Assembly (NCBI GenBank): GCA_902706235.1
Contig: CACSJR010000025.1
Span: 1-46,682, forward strand
Direction: 5' to 3'
Source of the DNA: Citrobacter sp. 18056
Lineage (GTDB): Bacteria > Pseudomonadota > Gammaproteobacteria > Enterobacterales > Enterobacteriaceae
Length of the DNA stretch: 46,682 nucleotides
Shown in pieces: positions 1 through 10,311 of the stretch (positions within the stretch are counted from its first letter, which is position 1; each line of letters begins with the position of its first letter). The notes under the pieces are model-generated. The model saw only the letters and a list, made by a program, of their open reading frames with translations. It ran no database searches and was not told where the DNA came from. The position numbers were made by a program, and so were the translations under genes.

Positions 1-725
1 CAGCACAGTCAGGCATCATTACTTATAACCCGGCAGTAGATATGGCTGGCGCACTCACCACGGTTAAACGTCAACACCGCCCTGCCCTTTCGCTTGATCG
101 CATCCCTGAGCTACTTACTCGTCTGGATGCTTACAAGGGCCAGATACTCACTACACTCGCTACAAAACTCACCCTGCTCATTTTTATCCGCTCCAGTGAG
201 CTTCGTTTTGCCCGGTGGCCTGAGATCGATTTTGAGAAAAAGATGTGGACTATTCCTCCGGAGCGTAAGCCTATCCCAGGGGTTAAACACTCGCATCGGG
301 GTGCCAAGATGGGTACACCTCATCTCGTGCCATTATCCAGACAGGCCCTTGAAATTCTGAGGATGATTCAGGCTATCAGCGGTGAACATGAACTCATTTT
401 CACTGGCGATCATAATCCCTGGAAGCCAATGAGCGAAAACACAGTAAATAACGCACTGCGCCTTATGGGCTACGACACGAAAGTGGATGTCTGTGGGCAC
501 GGTTTCAGAGCGATGGCCTGCAGTTCTCTGATCGAGTCAGGTTTATGGTCAAAAGACGCTGTAGAGCGCCAGATGAGTCACCAGGAGCGTAACGGTGTAC
601 GTGCAGCTTACATCCGCAAAGCAGAGCACCTGGACGAACGCAGACTGATGCTGCAGTGGTGGGCTGATTTTCTGGATGCGAACCGGGAGAAGAGTATCAG
701 CCCGTTTGATTATGCGAAAATGTAA
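1..725 (+). CDS. P4-like tyrosine recombinase (integrase), 3' part
   Basis: Tyrosine site-specific recombinase that would integrate and excise a genomic island. The reading frame is open from the first bases of the window (in phase with position 3), so the N-terminal arm-binding part lies outside. The visible part is the catalytic domain: the first catalytic Arg in the stretch FIRSSELR, the HGFR box (His-x-x-Arg), a later His in MSHQER and the nucleophile Tyr in RAAYIRK, followed by the C-terminal tail ending SPFDYAKM. All key residues of the family are present, so the visible part shows no decay. The gene points into the window, as is usual for an integrase at an island edge. The attachment site and any tRNA target would be upstream, outside the view. 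Family assignment is confident; whether this integrase moved the rest of the window is inference. Confidence 0.85.
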   Translation, partial: AQSGIITYNPAVDMAGALTTVKRQHRPALSLDRIPELLTRLDAYKGQILTTLATKLTLLIFIRSSELRFARWPEIDFEKKMWTIPPERKPIPGVKHSHRGAKMGTPHLVPLSRQALEILRMIQAISGEHELIFTGDHNPWKPMSENTVNNALRLMGYDTKVDVCGHGFRAMACSSLIESGLWSKDAVERQMSHQERNGVRAAYIRKAEHLDERRLMLQWWADFLDANREKSISPFDYAKM

Positions 726-792
726 CTAAATTGGAAGCCTTTTCGCAATAATGCGCGCTTTTGTTGGAAATTAAAAATTGCTGTATATAATT

Positions 793-2113
793 GGGTCTTC
801 CCTTGTTGTGGTGGCTGAAAGCATGATGAAGGTGTATTTAATCACCAGAGGTCACCGCCATGGACGAAAAGTCCCTCTACGCTCATATTCTCAACTTGTC
901 AGATCCATGGCAGGTAAAGTCCCTTTCTCTCGATGAAAATGCAGCTTCCGTTACTGTCGTTGTCGGAATAACTGAACACGCACAGCTATCCTGCCCAACC
1001 TGCGGTAAAAACAGCCCTGTTCGCGATCACCGCCATCGCAGATGGAGACATCTCGATACATGCCAGTTCGCGACTTTAGTCGAGGCCGATGTTCCCCGTA
1101 TTATGTGTACGGAACATGGCTGTCTGACTCTTCCAGTGCCGTGGGCAGGCCCCGGAAGCCGGTACACTCTGCTGTTCGAATCGTTCGTGCTCTCATGGCT
1201 GAAAATCAGCACCGTTGATGCTGTCAGGAAACAACTTAAGCTTAGCTGGAATGCCGTTGATGGCATTATGACTCGTGCGGTTAAGCGTGGCCTGGCCCGG
1301 ATAAAGAAGCCTTTATCCGCACGTCATATGAATGTGGATGAGGTCGCGTTTAAAAAAGGACATCGATATATAACTGTGGTATCCGATCGCGACGGACGAG
1401 CTCTGGCATTAACCGATGATCGTGGAACAGAAAGCCTTGCCAGTTATCTTCGTACCCTGACCGACAGACAGTTGCTGGACGTAAAAACTCTCTCGATGGA
1501 CATGAATGCGGGTTATATCAGAGCAGCGCGGATCCACTTACCTAATGCTGTTGAGAAAATCGCATTCGACCGCTTCCATGTAGCGAAACAACTGGGCGAA
1601 GTGGTCGACAAAACCCGCCAGAATGAACATCCTCACCTTCCCGTTGAAAGCCGTCGCCAGGCAAAGGGGACTCGCTTCCTGTGGCAGTACAGCGATAAGT
1701 GGATGACCGAATCCCGGCAGGAAAAGCTGGCATGGCTACGTGGGCAGATAAAACTGACCAGTCAGTGCTGGGCTCTGAAAGAACTGGCGAAAGATATCTG
1801 GAACAGACCATGGAGCGAAGACAGACGGAAAGACTGGCAACAGTGGCTGGCGCTGGCCGCTAACAGCGATGTCCCCATGATGAAGAACGCAGCAAAACGG
1901 TAGGTAAAAGGCTGTACGGGATCCTGAACGCCATGCGGCACAGCGTCTCAAACGGAAATGCGGAGGCGCTGAATAGCAAGATCAGGTTGCTGAGAATAAA
2001 AGCCAGGGGATATCGAAACAGGGAGCGCTTCAAACTAGGAGTGATGTTCCACTACGGAAAGCTGAATATGGCGTTCTGAGTCCGGAACAGTTCGAAAACC
2101 AGAACCTCGCTTA
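793..2113 (+). mobile_element. ISL3-family insertion sequence, 3' end lost
   Basis: The span covers a probable left terminal repeat beginning GGGTCTTCCCTTGTTG at 793, the transposase gene and its 3' flank. No matching inverted copy of the left end is found downstream; similarity to anything IS-like stops near 2113, just before the DUF4942 relic. The element therefore looks truncated at its right end as well as frameshifted, and is probably immobile. Exact left boundary is inferred from the repeat-like sequence and not proven. Confidence 0.55.
860..2079 (+). pseudogene. ISL3-family transposase, frameshifted
   Basis: The first frame (860-1903, 347 aa) has the ISL3 layout: an N-terminal zinc-finger region with CPTC and a later Cys pair, a helix-turn-helix, then the DDE domain (MNVDEVAFKKGHRY, SMDMNAGYIRA, FDRFHVAKQL). 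It stops at 1903, but the neighbouring frame continues directly from about 1902 to 2079 with the expected C-terminus (GILNAMRHSVSNGNAEALNSK, ending KLNMAF). Joined, the protein is about 405 aa, normal for the family. One net base change near 1900 therefore split the gene. The start at 860 follows AGGTCACC. ISL3 elements are not generally known for programmed frameshifting, so I read this as decay. Confidence 0.8.
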
Positions 2114-2139
2114 GGGCTGTGTCCATATCACCAGGAGAA

Positions 2140-2394
2140 GATCACATCCATCAAGGCCATCATGCCAGACTTTAGCATCAATTCTCGCCAGATACTTCGG
2201 TCGATATTTCGGGTGATAGCAGGCAGAGCTTTATCAGCATTTTCGGTCATCCAACTGTCGTAACGGTGCCCGACTTTCATTGCCCAATCTTGCGCTGTAC
2301 CACCGCCAATTTCTGAGGTTAGCCGTGAAATGGCATCAAGCTGCTCAATGAGTTGTTCTATCTGTTTCAGTGCGGTATCGCGGCCAGTGACCAC
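2140..2394 (-). pseudogene. DUF4942-type protein fragment, copy 1
   Basis: Minus-strand fragment reading VVTGRDTALKQIEQLIEQ through GHRYDSWMTENADKALPA to SGMMALMD. This is the internal part of a family common on E. coli islands and plasmids (I recall it as DUF4942). Both ends are missing: the upstream side stops exactly where a group II intron reverse-transcriptase relic begins at 2395, and the downstream side is cut near 2140. The same segment occurs again at 11.8-12.1 kb with roughly 80 percent nucleotide identity by eye. No function can be assigned. Confidence 0.6.
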
Positions 2395-2643
2395 ATGGGA
2401 TCGCACGTTAAAAACAGTCCAGCCCCCCCCCAAAAACGGTCTGCTACAGTGGCGTTGACACGTCTGATAACAAAACCAGAATGGCTGGCTGAAGCGGCGC
2501 GGACACGCTGTCATCAAAGGGGGCGCATACCCCGGCGTTGATGGCGTGAACAAAACAATACTACAGGCCAGACTGGCTTTTGAGCTGCAAATCCTCAGGA
2601 ATGAATTACTCTCAAGCCACTACCAGCTGACGTCACCATCCGG
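2395..2643 (+). pseudogene. Fossil of a group II intron-encoded reverse transcriptase, N-terminus
   Basis: Plus-strand reading starts with an ATG at 2395 and gives VKNSPAPPQKRSATVALTRL, then EWLAEAARTRCHQRG. After one extra G in the G-run at about 2517-2522 the neighbouring frame continues AYPGVDGVNKTILQARLA and ELQILRNELLSSHYQ. I recognise this as the start of the maturase/reverse transcriptase of enterobacterial group II introns (the GVDGV motif is reverse-transcriptase motif 0/1 territory). Everything after about residue 80 is missing; the sequence then meets the ydjE stop codon at 2651. No catalytic YADD motif and no intron RNA domains V/VI are visible. It is a dead remnant. Confidence 0.7.
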
Positions 2644-2650
2644 CAACGTA

Positions 2651-4009
2651 TCACTCGAGGCTCGAGATATCCTCCAGTGAAACTTTCCGCGTTTCGATAC
2701 CAAAGAAAAACAGAATCAACGCGCAGAGTACCAGCATCAGGCCAAGGACGATAAAAACCGTAATTGAACCGTAGCGGGTCAGCAAAACGGCCACACCGTA
2801 GGGCGTAAATACCGCGACAATTCTCCCCACCGCGTTCACAAAACCCGAACCACGTAGCCGAAGATGCGTCGGCCACAATTCAGGCACATAAACCGCCGAA
2901 GCAAAACAAACGTACATATACAGGAAAAAGATCATCATCAGGCCATAGCTCAAAATAGCCCACTCTTCTGTCTGTATCGAATAGAAATAACCGAGCAACG
3001 CAATAATAATCAGCAGCGATGAACCAAATAATCGCCGTGGAAAGCGGTCAATAATCAGCGCGGCAATGAAAATACCCACCGGTGCGCCGATCATAATAAT
3101 CGCCGTCATTAAAATAGATTTCGTTACATCGATCCCCGAATTAACTAAAATAGTAGGGATCCACACGGTGATGGTATAAAGAGAAATGTTCATCGCGATA
3201 AGTACAGTGATCGCCACCAACGTGCGTTGCAGCATCTGCCTTTTAAACAATAACCAGAAGGAACCACTTTCAGGGCATACGTCTTCCTTTAGTCCACTGA
3301 CCTGGAAAGCTGGCAAGGTAATATTATTCTCTTGCTCGATTTGCGCTTCCACTTCCAAGAGGTGTTTTTCAGCCGCACTCCGTTGGCCCTTGCCCACCAG
3401 CCAGCGCGGAGATTCAATAAAATATTTTCCTGACAGATACCAGGCCAGCAGCATTGCCACCCCGCCGAGCATAAACATAATCCGCCAGCTTAAAAAGGCA
3501 ATAACCACCACGCCAATTGCCGCCGACAACATCGGCGACCAGTTGCCCACAAACGACAGGCGTGCGGACCATTTACCCCGCACGGCAGGCGGAATAAATT
3601 CAGTAAATGAGGCGTAACCCACCATGATCAACGCCCCCATTCCGATGCCCATCAGGCAGCGGAAAAAGATAAGCCAGTACATGTTGGGAACAAAAGAGGC
3701 AACGCTTGCGAAGATCCCGACGATCAGCAAATTCATGCGAAACGCTTTGCGTCGTCCAAGATAATCGCCGATAAATCCGCCGGTCAGCGAGCCAATAAAA
3801 TAGCCAAACATCAGCGACGAGGTAAATGCGGCGTTGAGATAATTATTTGACCAGCCGTTGCTGACTAATTTTGCCAGCACAACGTTCCCTGAATAGCTAA
3901 GAAAACCGGTGACTAATAAACTGAAACTAATAATACCGAAGATACGAAAATGAAATCGAGATATGGGTAAGCGGTCTAATCTTGCACCGATAGGGTCACA
4001 ATGTTCCAT
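2651..4009 (-). CDS. ydjE: MFS metabolite transporter YdjE
   Basis: Twelve-helix major facilitator transporter of 452 aa, the same length as E. coli YdjE, and closely matching it from MEHCDPIGARLDRLP to the FGIETRKVSLEDIS tail. Loop 2-3 carries the MFS signature (GDYLGRRKA) and the central loop has ESPRWLVGKG, both typical of the sugar/metabolite porter branch. It should import the substrate of the ydj pathway through the inner membrane. It is the last gene of the minus-strand cluster, 133 bp after ydjF. The last few residues (SSLE) differ from K-12 and the stop lies beside the intron fossil, so the extreme C-terminus may have been rewritten at the junction. Substrate is not known. Confidence 0.9.
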   Translation of the reverse strand: MEHCDPIGARLDRLPISRFHFRIFGIISFSLLVTGFLSYSGNVVLAKLVSNGWSNNYLNAAFTSSLMFGYFIGSLTGGFIGDYLGRRKAFRMNLLIVGIFASVASFVPNMYWLIFFRCLMGIGMGALIMVGYASFTEFIPPAVRGKWSARLSFVGNWSPMLSAAIGVVVIAFLSWRIMFMLGGVAMLLAWYLSGKYFIESPRWLVGKGQRSAAEKHLLEVEAQIEQENNITLPAFQVSGLKEDVCPESGSFWLLFKRQMLQRTLVAITVLIAMNISLYTITVWIPTILVNSGIDVTKSILMTAIIMIGAPVGIFIAALIIDRFPRRLFGSSLLIIIALLGYFYSIQTEEWAILSYGLMMIFFLYMYVCFASAVYVPELWPTHLRLRGSGFVNAVGRIVAVFTPYGVAVLLTRYGSITVFIVLGLMLVLCALILFFFGIETRKVSLEDISSLE

Positions 4010-4042
4010 CTGGATGCCTCAAATTCAGCTAAAATATAAAGT

Positions 4043-4078
4043 ATGGCGATCGCGGCAGAGTAAAACTTGCCGCGCCAT
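4043..4078. repeat. Inverted repeat between ydjF and ydjE
   Basis: GCGGCA (4052-4057) pairs with TGCCGC (4068-4073) and the flanking ATGGC / GCCAT also pair, giving an imperfect stem of about 11 pairs with a small bulge and a 10-nt loop. It lies in the only sizeable gap inside the ydj cluster downstream of ydjF. It lacks a T-run on the transcribed strand, so it may be an mRNA-stabilising or weak-stop hairpin more than a true terminator. Confidence 0.45.
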
Positions 4079-4142
4079 CCATCATCATTAATTTTCTGGC
4101 CTTAACCCGATGCGATTTTAAATAATACCACCCAGCCTGACG

Positions 4143-4901
4143 TTAATAGACGAGTTGAATATTATTTTCTTTGCAAAATGCAATCCACTCCGCACCCGGT
4201 GGCTTATTGGTTATAAGGTAATTAATATGACTAAAATCGACTAACTGGACAAAGGCTTTACGATCGAACTTAGAGTGATCGACCAACAGGGCCACTTCTG
4301 TCGCCTGACGGATCATCGTTTTCTTGATTTCCGCCTCCGCTTCATTAGAGTCAAGCGCCCCGCTCTGCATGTCCAGGCCTTTGCAGCTCATCACCATGAT
4401 ATCAACATGATAGCGACTGATAATCTCTTTGGTGATCTGCCCCTGTAATGATAGCGTGTTCTTATTCAGCTCACCGCCGGTAGAAACCACTTTAATTTCC
4501 GACTGCGCAAGCTCATGAAACGCTTCCGCCGAGTTGGTTAATAATGTGAGGTCGTTTCTTTCCTTGAGCAGTTTTAATAATTCCATGGCGGTACTGCTGG
4601 AGTCAGCAGCCATAGTGGTTTTATTTTTAATAAACGGTAATGCATTGTGAGCAATAATCTGTTTCTCTTCAAAGAAAGACTTTGCGCGCTTATAAAAATG
4701 AATATTGTCGGACAACGCAGTAGTATTTAATACCGCCCCGCCATACGTTCGGGTCAAAAAACCTTCATCTTCGAGCTTTTCCAGATCGCGGCGAATGGTT
4801 TCCTCAGTCACCTGAAAAATTGAGCTTAAATTAGAGACCGCCACTTTCTTATCTTTAGCCACCATTTGCTTAATGGCCTGAATTCTGTCTTTTGCCGCCA
4901 C
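4143..4901 (-). CDS. ydjF: DeoR-family transcriptional regulator YdjF
   Basis: DeoR-type repressor: N-terminal helix-turn-helix (VSNLSSIFQVTEETIRRDLE, about residues 20-40, with the family's IRRDL signature) followed by a sugar-phosphate-sensing domain related to ribose-5-phosphate isomerase (MAADSSSTAMELL, SCKGLD, LVDHSKF). I place the start at a GTG at 4901 because it gives 252 aa, the K-12 YdjF length, begins (V)AAKDRIQAIK as in K-12, and is preceded by AGAGGTG at good distance; a longer ATG start at 4970 is possible but adds an atypical extension. It probably controls the ydj cluster, sensing a phosphorylated intermediate made by YdjH. Regulation of this copy is inferred. Confidence 0.88.
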   Translation of the reverse strand: MAAKDRIQAIKQMVAKDKKVAVSNLSSIFQVTEETIRRDLEKLEDEGFLTRTYGGAVLNTTALSDNIHFYKRAKSFFEEKQIIAHNALPFIKNKTTMAADSSSTAMELLKLLKERNDLTLLTNSAEAFHELAQSEIKVVSTGGELNKNTLSLQGQITKEIISRYHVDIMVMSCKGLDMQSGALDSNEAEAEIKKTMIRQATEVALLVDHSKFDRKAFVQLVDFSHINYLITNKPPGAEWIAFCKENNIQLVY

Positions 4902-5037
4902 GATGACACCTCTGTTTCCTGCAAAGTAATAATAAGACCTTAGTATCTCACAGGCTATGTTTATTTTCAAAAGAACATGTCTGAATCACAGATTTAAATA
5001 CTCTTTTACACAGAAACAGAGGTTAGTAACATCACTC

Positions 5038-6021
5038 TTATTTCGTATCCAACGCCTCTGCCATTCGCCTCATCAATAATGAATCATCATCGGTTAACGA
5101 GATCGTCAGGGCTTCGACGTTTTCACGTACCTGCTCTGGTGCCGTCGCCCCGCTTAACAGGGTGATTAAATCACTCTGCTTTAAAATCCACGCCAGCGCC
5201 AGCGCCGGGATCGAGCAGCGATATTTATCGCACAGCGGTTGCCAGCTTTCGAGCATCTCAATCACACGCAGCATATTTTTTCGCTGGAACCAGACTTTGT
5301 TGGTCCTCGCACCGCCAGGGACATAATCCCGCGTGATGGTTCCGGTCAACAGCCCCTGCTCAAGCGGTGAGTAGACCTGCACGATGATGCCATTCTGCTG
5401 GCATAGCGGCAGCAGTTCAGCTTCCAGCGCCCGATCAAGGATGCTGTACTTGGCCTGGATGATATCCAGCTCGCCGTGCTTGAGATACTCCTTGATATGC
5501 CCGGCATCCACATTCGCCGCGCCAATAGAGCGGATTTTCCCCTCTTTCTTGAGCGCGTTAAGCGTATCCATGGTTTCCGCAATGGGCGTAAAGCAAGGCT
5601 CTACCGACTGCCAGTGGGTCATATAAATATCAATGCTGTCGATACCGAGCCGTTGCAGGCTGGCGTCCACCTCTTCGCGAATCGACTCAGGCGTAAGGTT
5701 TTTATACAGCTGGCGGTCGCCCACTTTGTTAAACAAGCTGCCTTCCCGCTCCCAGACAATGCCGCATTTGGTTTCAACAACGATCTCGCTGCGCGGCAGC
5801 TTTCTCAGCGCCTGCCCGACAATCACTTCGCTGTTACCGAAGTTGTAGCCCGGCGCGGTATCAATCAGATTAATGCCGCAACGGTGCGCTTCAAGAATGG
5901 TGTCGATACACACCTGCAAATCAAGATCGCCATTCCATGCCGGACCGCCGCCGATGGCCCAGGTGCCCAGCCCCATGCGGGAGAGCGTAATATCCGTACT
6001 GCCTAAAGGAATCATTTTCAT
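5038..6021 (-). CDS. ydjG: Aldo-keto reductase YdjG
   Basis: NAD(P)H-dependent aldo-keto reductase, 327 aa, with a (beta/alpha)8 fold. The catalytic tetrad is visible: Asp54 and Tyr59 in LIDTAPGYN, Lys85 in VVETKCG and His136 in MTHWQS. It matches E. coli YdjG along its full length; that enzyme reduces small aldehydes such as methylglyoxal and has been linked to the aldehyde released by the YdjI aldolase. The gene follows ydjH by 9 bp and precedes ydjF by 136 bp. A likely job is to reduce the aldehyde product of YdjI cleavage to an alcohol. Physiological substrate is not proven. Confidence 0.9.
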   Translation of the reverse strand: MKMIPLGSTDITLSRMGLGTWAIGGGPAWNGDLDLQVCIDTILEAHRCGINLIDTAPGYNFGNSEVIVGQALRKLPRSEIVVETKCGIVWEREGSLFNKVGDRQLYKNLTPESIREEVDASLQRLGIDSIDIYMTHWQSVEPCFTPIAETMDTLNALKKEGKIRSIGAANVDAGHIKEYLKHGELDIIQAKYSILDRALEAELLPLCQQNGIIVQVYSPLEQGLLTGTITRDYVPGGARTNKVWFQRKNMLRVIEMLESWQPLCDKYRCSIPALALAWILKQSDLITLLSGATAPEQVRENVEALTISLTDDDSLLMRRMAEALDTK

Positions 6022-6030
6022 CTGCCGCTA

Positions 6031-6978
6031 TTACCCTTCGTATTCGTCGAGAAGTTGTTCAACCAGCTTTCTATTTTTCACGCCCGTCGTGGCACCCACG
6101 CTGAGTACCGATATCGCCGCCGTCGCGTTGGCAAACAGCGCGCAGTCGCGAAGCGGTTTGCCTTCAAGCAGCGCGGAGATAAACCCCGAGGCGAAATTAT
6201 CTCCCGCGCCGATGGTGTCGATGGCGGTAATTCCCGACACCGCCGGGACCTCCATTTTCATATCAGCACGCTTGATAAAGCAGCCTCTCTTGCCGGTCTT
6301 AATGACTACCGTTTTCACACCGCAGCTCAGGAAACTATCGGCTATTGCATCCAGCGTCTCTTTCCCGGTGAGCAGTTTTGCCTCGTCAAAATTGGGAAAC
6401 AGATAATCCACGTAGCTCAGCGCTTCACGGATATCGTCCAGCGTTTCATTCAGCCGCGGTTTAATCATATCGGCGCAGATAATGAGCTTATGCGCTTTCG
6501 CCTGAGTGAAAATAGCCGTTAACGCTTTGCCGTTCAGCAAGGGACTATTAAAGATGCTTGCCAGCGACAGCAGCTTTACCTGCGAGAAACGGTCAAAATC
6601 AACATCGTTAATATTCAGTTTCCACAGGCTGCCGTTGCGGTTGGTGACGAAGGTGCGCTCACCATCGGCTGTGACTAAACCCACGTTAATGGAAGTATCA
6701 ATATCCGCATCCTGTTTCAAGCTCTGAATATCAATATTCTCCCGACGGCAGTGGTCGACAATAAAATGCCCCGCAGCATCGTCACCTACCCGGCTTATTA
6801 ACGCAGTACGATGACCGAGACGAGAAATAATCGTCGCTTCATTAATCGCGTCTCCCCCGGTGGTCATGGCAATACGTTCTAACGGATAAGAATCTACATC
6901 AAAGATATTTTTACTCACCGGCTGCAAGGGAATATCAACGATAGCCGCCCCTATACAAATAACCTCGATCTTATCCAT
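6031..6978 (-). CDS. ydjH: PfkB-family sugar kinase YdjH
   Basis: Ribokinase/PfkB-type kinase of 315 aa. Motif 1 is TTGGDAINEA near residues 39-48 and motif 2 is DTIGAGDNF at 254-262, with Asp260 the catalytic base. The start at 6978 (MDKIEVICIG) matches the length and N-terminus of K-12 YdjH; an upstream ATG at 7008 would overlap ydjI and add ten unusual residues. YdjI ends 4 bp upstream, so the two are translationally close. In the cluster it should phosphorylate an acid sugar, supplying the 1-phosphate that YdjI cleaves. The exact sugar for this strain is unknown. Confidence 0.9.
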   Translation of the reverse strand: MDKIEVICIGAAIVDIPLQPVSKNIFDVDSYPLERIAMTTGGDAINEATIISRLGHRTALISRVGDDAAGHFIVDHCRRENIDIQSLKQDADIDTSINVGLVTADGERTFVTNRNGSLWKLNINDVDFDRFSQVKLLSLASIFNSPLLNGKALTAIFTQAKAHKLIICADMIKPRLNETLDDIREALSYVDYLFPNFDEAKLLTGKETLDAIADSFLSCGVKTVVIKTGKRGCFIKRADMKMEVPAVSGITAIDTIGAGDNFASGFISALLEGKPLRDCALFANATAAISVLSVGATTGVKNRKLVEQLLDEYEG

Positions 6979-6982
6979 ATTG

Positions 6983-7843
<861 letters not shown>

Positions 7844-8887
7844 TTAATGATTAACTTTAATAACGCCTTTAATAATGTCGCGTTTGTTATTAACGGATTC
7901 ATCAAACGCGCGCTGAACATCTTCATAATCGTAAATATGCGTCACCATCGACTTCACATCGAAACGACCGGAGGAGATGGCCTCAATGGTGACCGGATAG
8001 CGGTTGGCATAGCGAAAGACGGTCTGAATCGAGACTTCACGGTTAATTTTGAGGAAATTAATCGCCGAATCACCGGGTACCGTGCCGACAATCATGATTT
8101 TGCCGCCACGCATCACCAGATAAGGGGCCTGCTTAACGGTGATGGCTGAACCGGCGGTTTCAAAAACAATGTCGGCCCCTATATCGCCAGAGAATTGCTG
8201 GCAGCGGACAACCGTGTCCTCTTTTGCCCCATTGATGACGGTCGTCGCCCCAAGCTTCTCGGCCATGGCCAGGCGTTTTTCCAGCACATCCACCACCGCA
8301 ATGTCGGTTGCCCCCATGCACTTACAGGCTTGCAGAGTCATTAAACCGATACAGCCGGCCCCCAGAATGACGATTTTCTTCCCCGGTTTAACATCCGCCA
8401 GCATCGCGGCATGCATCCCTACCGCCGCAGGCTCTACCAGCGCCCCTTCCATGGTGTCCATATTATCGGGCAGCTTGTAGGTGAAGCTCTCCGGGTGACA
8501 CAGATAGTGGGTTAGCGCACCGCGATAATTTGGCTGGGTAGCCATAAAATCGACATCCGGGCAGATGTTGTATTTACCTTCCAGACAATAACGACAGTGG
8601 CCGCACGGCACGCCGGGCTCAATATTGACCCGGTCGCCAGGTTTAAATTTGAATACCCGACTCCCTACCGCCACCACGGTACCCGCGCATTCGTGCCCGA
8701 GGCCAATTTCCTGGTTGGGGTCTTTTGGCGGAATAAAAGGACCCGATTCAAAACCATGAACATCTGAGCCGCAAATACCGACGTATTCAATTTTAATCAG
8801 CACTTCATGCTCTTTCGGTACCGGCATATCGGCGGTGATAATCTTCATCGTACCGGGCGTTTTTAATATTGCTTTTGAATTTTGCAT
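7844..8887 (-). CDS. ydjJ: Zinc-dependent alcohol dehydrogenase YdjJ
   Basis: Medium-chain dehydrogenase of 347 aa. Catalytic zinc residues start with Cys39 in VGICGSDVHG; the structural zinc site is the four-Cys run PGVPCGHCRYCLEGKYNIC; the NAD(P) site is ILGAGCIG. Start at 8887 (MQNSKAILKT) matches K-12 length; an ATG at 8902 is also in frame. It closely follows ydjK (17 bp). It would oxidise a secondary alcohol of a polyol or sugar acid to a ketone, feeding the kinase and aldolase. YdjJ and YdjL are only distantly alike, so they probably act on different carbons or substrates. Confidence 0.9.
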   Translation of the reverse strand: MQNSKAILKTPGTMKIITADMPVPKEHEVLIKIEYVGICGSDVHGFESGPFIPPKDPNQEIGLGHECAGTVVAVGSRVFKFKPGDRVNIEPGVPCGHCRYCLEGKYNICPDVDFMATQPNYRGALTHYLCHPESFTYKLPDNMDTMEGALVEPAAVGMHAAMLADVKPGKKIVILGAGCIGLMTLQACKCMGATDIAVVDVLEKRLAMAEKLGATTVINGAKEDTVVRCQQFSGDIGADIVFETAGSAITVKQAPYLVMRGGKIMIVGTVPGDSAINFLKINREVSIQTVFRYANRYPVTIEAISSGRFDVKSMVTHIYDYEDVQRAFDESVNNKRDIIKGVIKVNH

Positions 8888-8904
8888 TTTCTTTCCCATC
8901 AATA

Positions 8905-10284
8905 TTATTTGCTGGTGGCTGCATCAATACCGAGACTTTCGACAGAGACACCTTTGGTTTCAATTCCGATAGTAGCGATGGCAATGGCGACAATAATGGA
9001 GACCGCCCCGAGCAGAACAAACACTCCCGTCACGCCGTAACTATTAAGCAATACTGCGACCGCGTAAGGCGCAGCGATACCGCTGATACGTCCCACCGCA
9101 TTTGCCAGTCCGGAGCCACGCAGTTTCGCTTCGGTTGGCCATATTTCCGGTACATACACCGCTGAGGCGTAGCAAACGTACATATATACAAAGGTAATCA
9201 GGAAGAAGCCTATTAACGTAATCAGCAGCATGCTGGTTTGTAGCGAGTAGATATATCCCAGCACGGCGATTAATACTAATAAGCCCACCCCCATGGTCTT
9301 TCTGGGAATTTTATCCATCACCAGCATGGCGATAAATATTCCAAACGGAGCACCGAACATACTCATAGTATTTAAGACAATGGAATCTTTCAGGTTAATG
9401 CCCTGGGTCATAAATATCGTCGGCAGCCAGTTAATTAAGGTGTACTGCACGACGTTCATGGCAATCAGAACAAAGGAACCTAAAATAACGCGCTTGAGTA
9501 ATACGCCGGTTAATAAAGCCGAATACGAAACAGAGCGCGGTGCCTTGCCGTCATCTTCTATTACCACTGGCGGCAGTGGCTTACCGGTCTGCTGAACCAC
9601 GCCCTCTTCTATTGCCCGCATCACTTTTTCGGCTTCCGCGTAACGTCCACGAGACTCCAGCCAGCGAGGCGACTCGGGGAACCAGCGCCAGGCAATGGCG
9701 GTGGCAATCAGCGATAGCACCGCCGGGATCAGCAGTTGCACACGCCAGTTCCATTCAGCACTGATTAACGGCGTCAGTCCCATCGCAATCAGCGAGCACA
9801 GCGGATAAGACCAGTTACCGATAAACGAGACCCTACTGGACCAGGTACCGCGATTTCTGCCAGGCATATATTCGGTGAACCCGGCAAATAAGGTCACCAG
9901 CAGCGCACCTAATCCCACCCCCATCACAAAACGGCAGGCAATCAGGAAGGTCATATTTGGTGAAAACGCCCCCACGACCATGGCGATAATATGAATCGCT
10001 TCATACAGGATAAAGGCATTTTTGCGCCCGGTTTTATCCCCGATAATTCCCCCGGCAAGCGCGCCGAGAAACATTCCCGCCGTGGTAATGGCGGAAAACG
10101 TAGCGGTGGTGGAATTATCGGTCCAGCCAAGTTCTTTTAACTGCGCGAGAATTAATCCGCCGACGGCATTACTCCAGCACACCAGTAATCCAAAGGCGAC
10201 CATGGCAAACATCGATGAGTGCCAGCGACAGTCAGGCAGCCTGTCCAGCCTGGCGCCGCAGTGCGGTTTTGCTATCTGTTCCAT
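8905..10284 (-). CDS. ydjK: MFS metabolite transporter YdjK
   Basis: Major facilitator transporter of 459 aa, equal in length to E. coli YdjK and nearly colinear with it (MEQIAKPHCGARLDRLPDCR start; GIETKGVSVESLGID end). It has the GDKTGRKNA signature after helix 2, ESPRWLESRGR in the central loop and GSGLANAVGRISG late in the protein. It shares the N-terminal ...GARLDRLP pattern with YdjE, so the cluster carries two related importers from one ancestral duplication. It sits 27 bp downstream of ydjL. Substrate unknown, presumed to be the acid sugar used by the pathway. Confidence 0.9.
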   Translation of the reverse strand: MEQIAKPHCGARLDRLPDCRWHSSMFAMVAFGLLVCWSNAVGGLILAQLKELGWTDNSTTATFSAITTAGMFLGALAGGIIGDKTGRKNAFILYEAIHIIAMVVGAFSPNMTFLIACRFVMGVGLGALLVTLFAGFTEYMPGRNRGTWSSRVSFIGNWSYPLCSLIAMGLTPLISAEWNWRVQLLIPAVLSLIATAIAWRWFPESPRWLESRGRYAEAEKVMRAIEEGVVQQTGKPLPPVVIEDDGKAPRSVSYSALLTGVLLKRVILGSFVLIAMNVVQYTLINWLPTIFMTQGINLKDSIVLNTMSMFGAPFGIFIAMLVMDKIPRKTMGVGLLVLIAVLGYIYSLQTSMLLITLIGFFLITFVYMYVCYASAVYVPEIWPTEAKLRGSGLANAVGRISGIAAPYAVAVLLNSYGVTGVFVLLGAVSIIVAIAIATIGIETKGVSVESLGIDAATSK

Positions 10285-10311
10285 CCGGGAACCTTCCTTT
10301 AATAAATGGGG

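Noticed and set aside
860..1903. ISL3 transposase as a complete 347-aa protein
   Set aside because: The adjacent frame continues the conserved C-terminus to 2079, so the stop at 1903 results from a frameshift.
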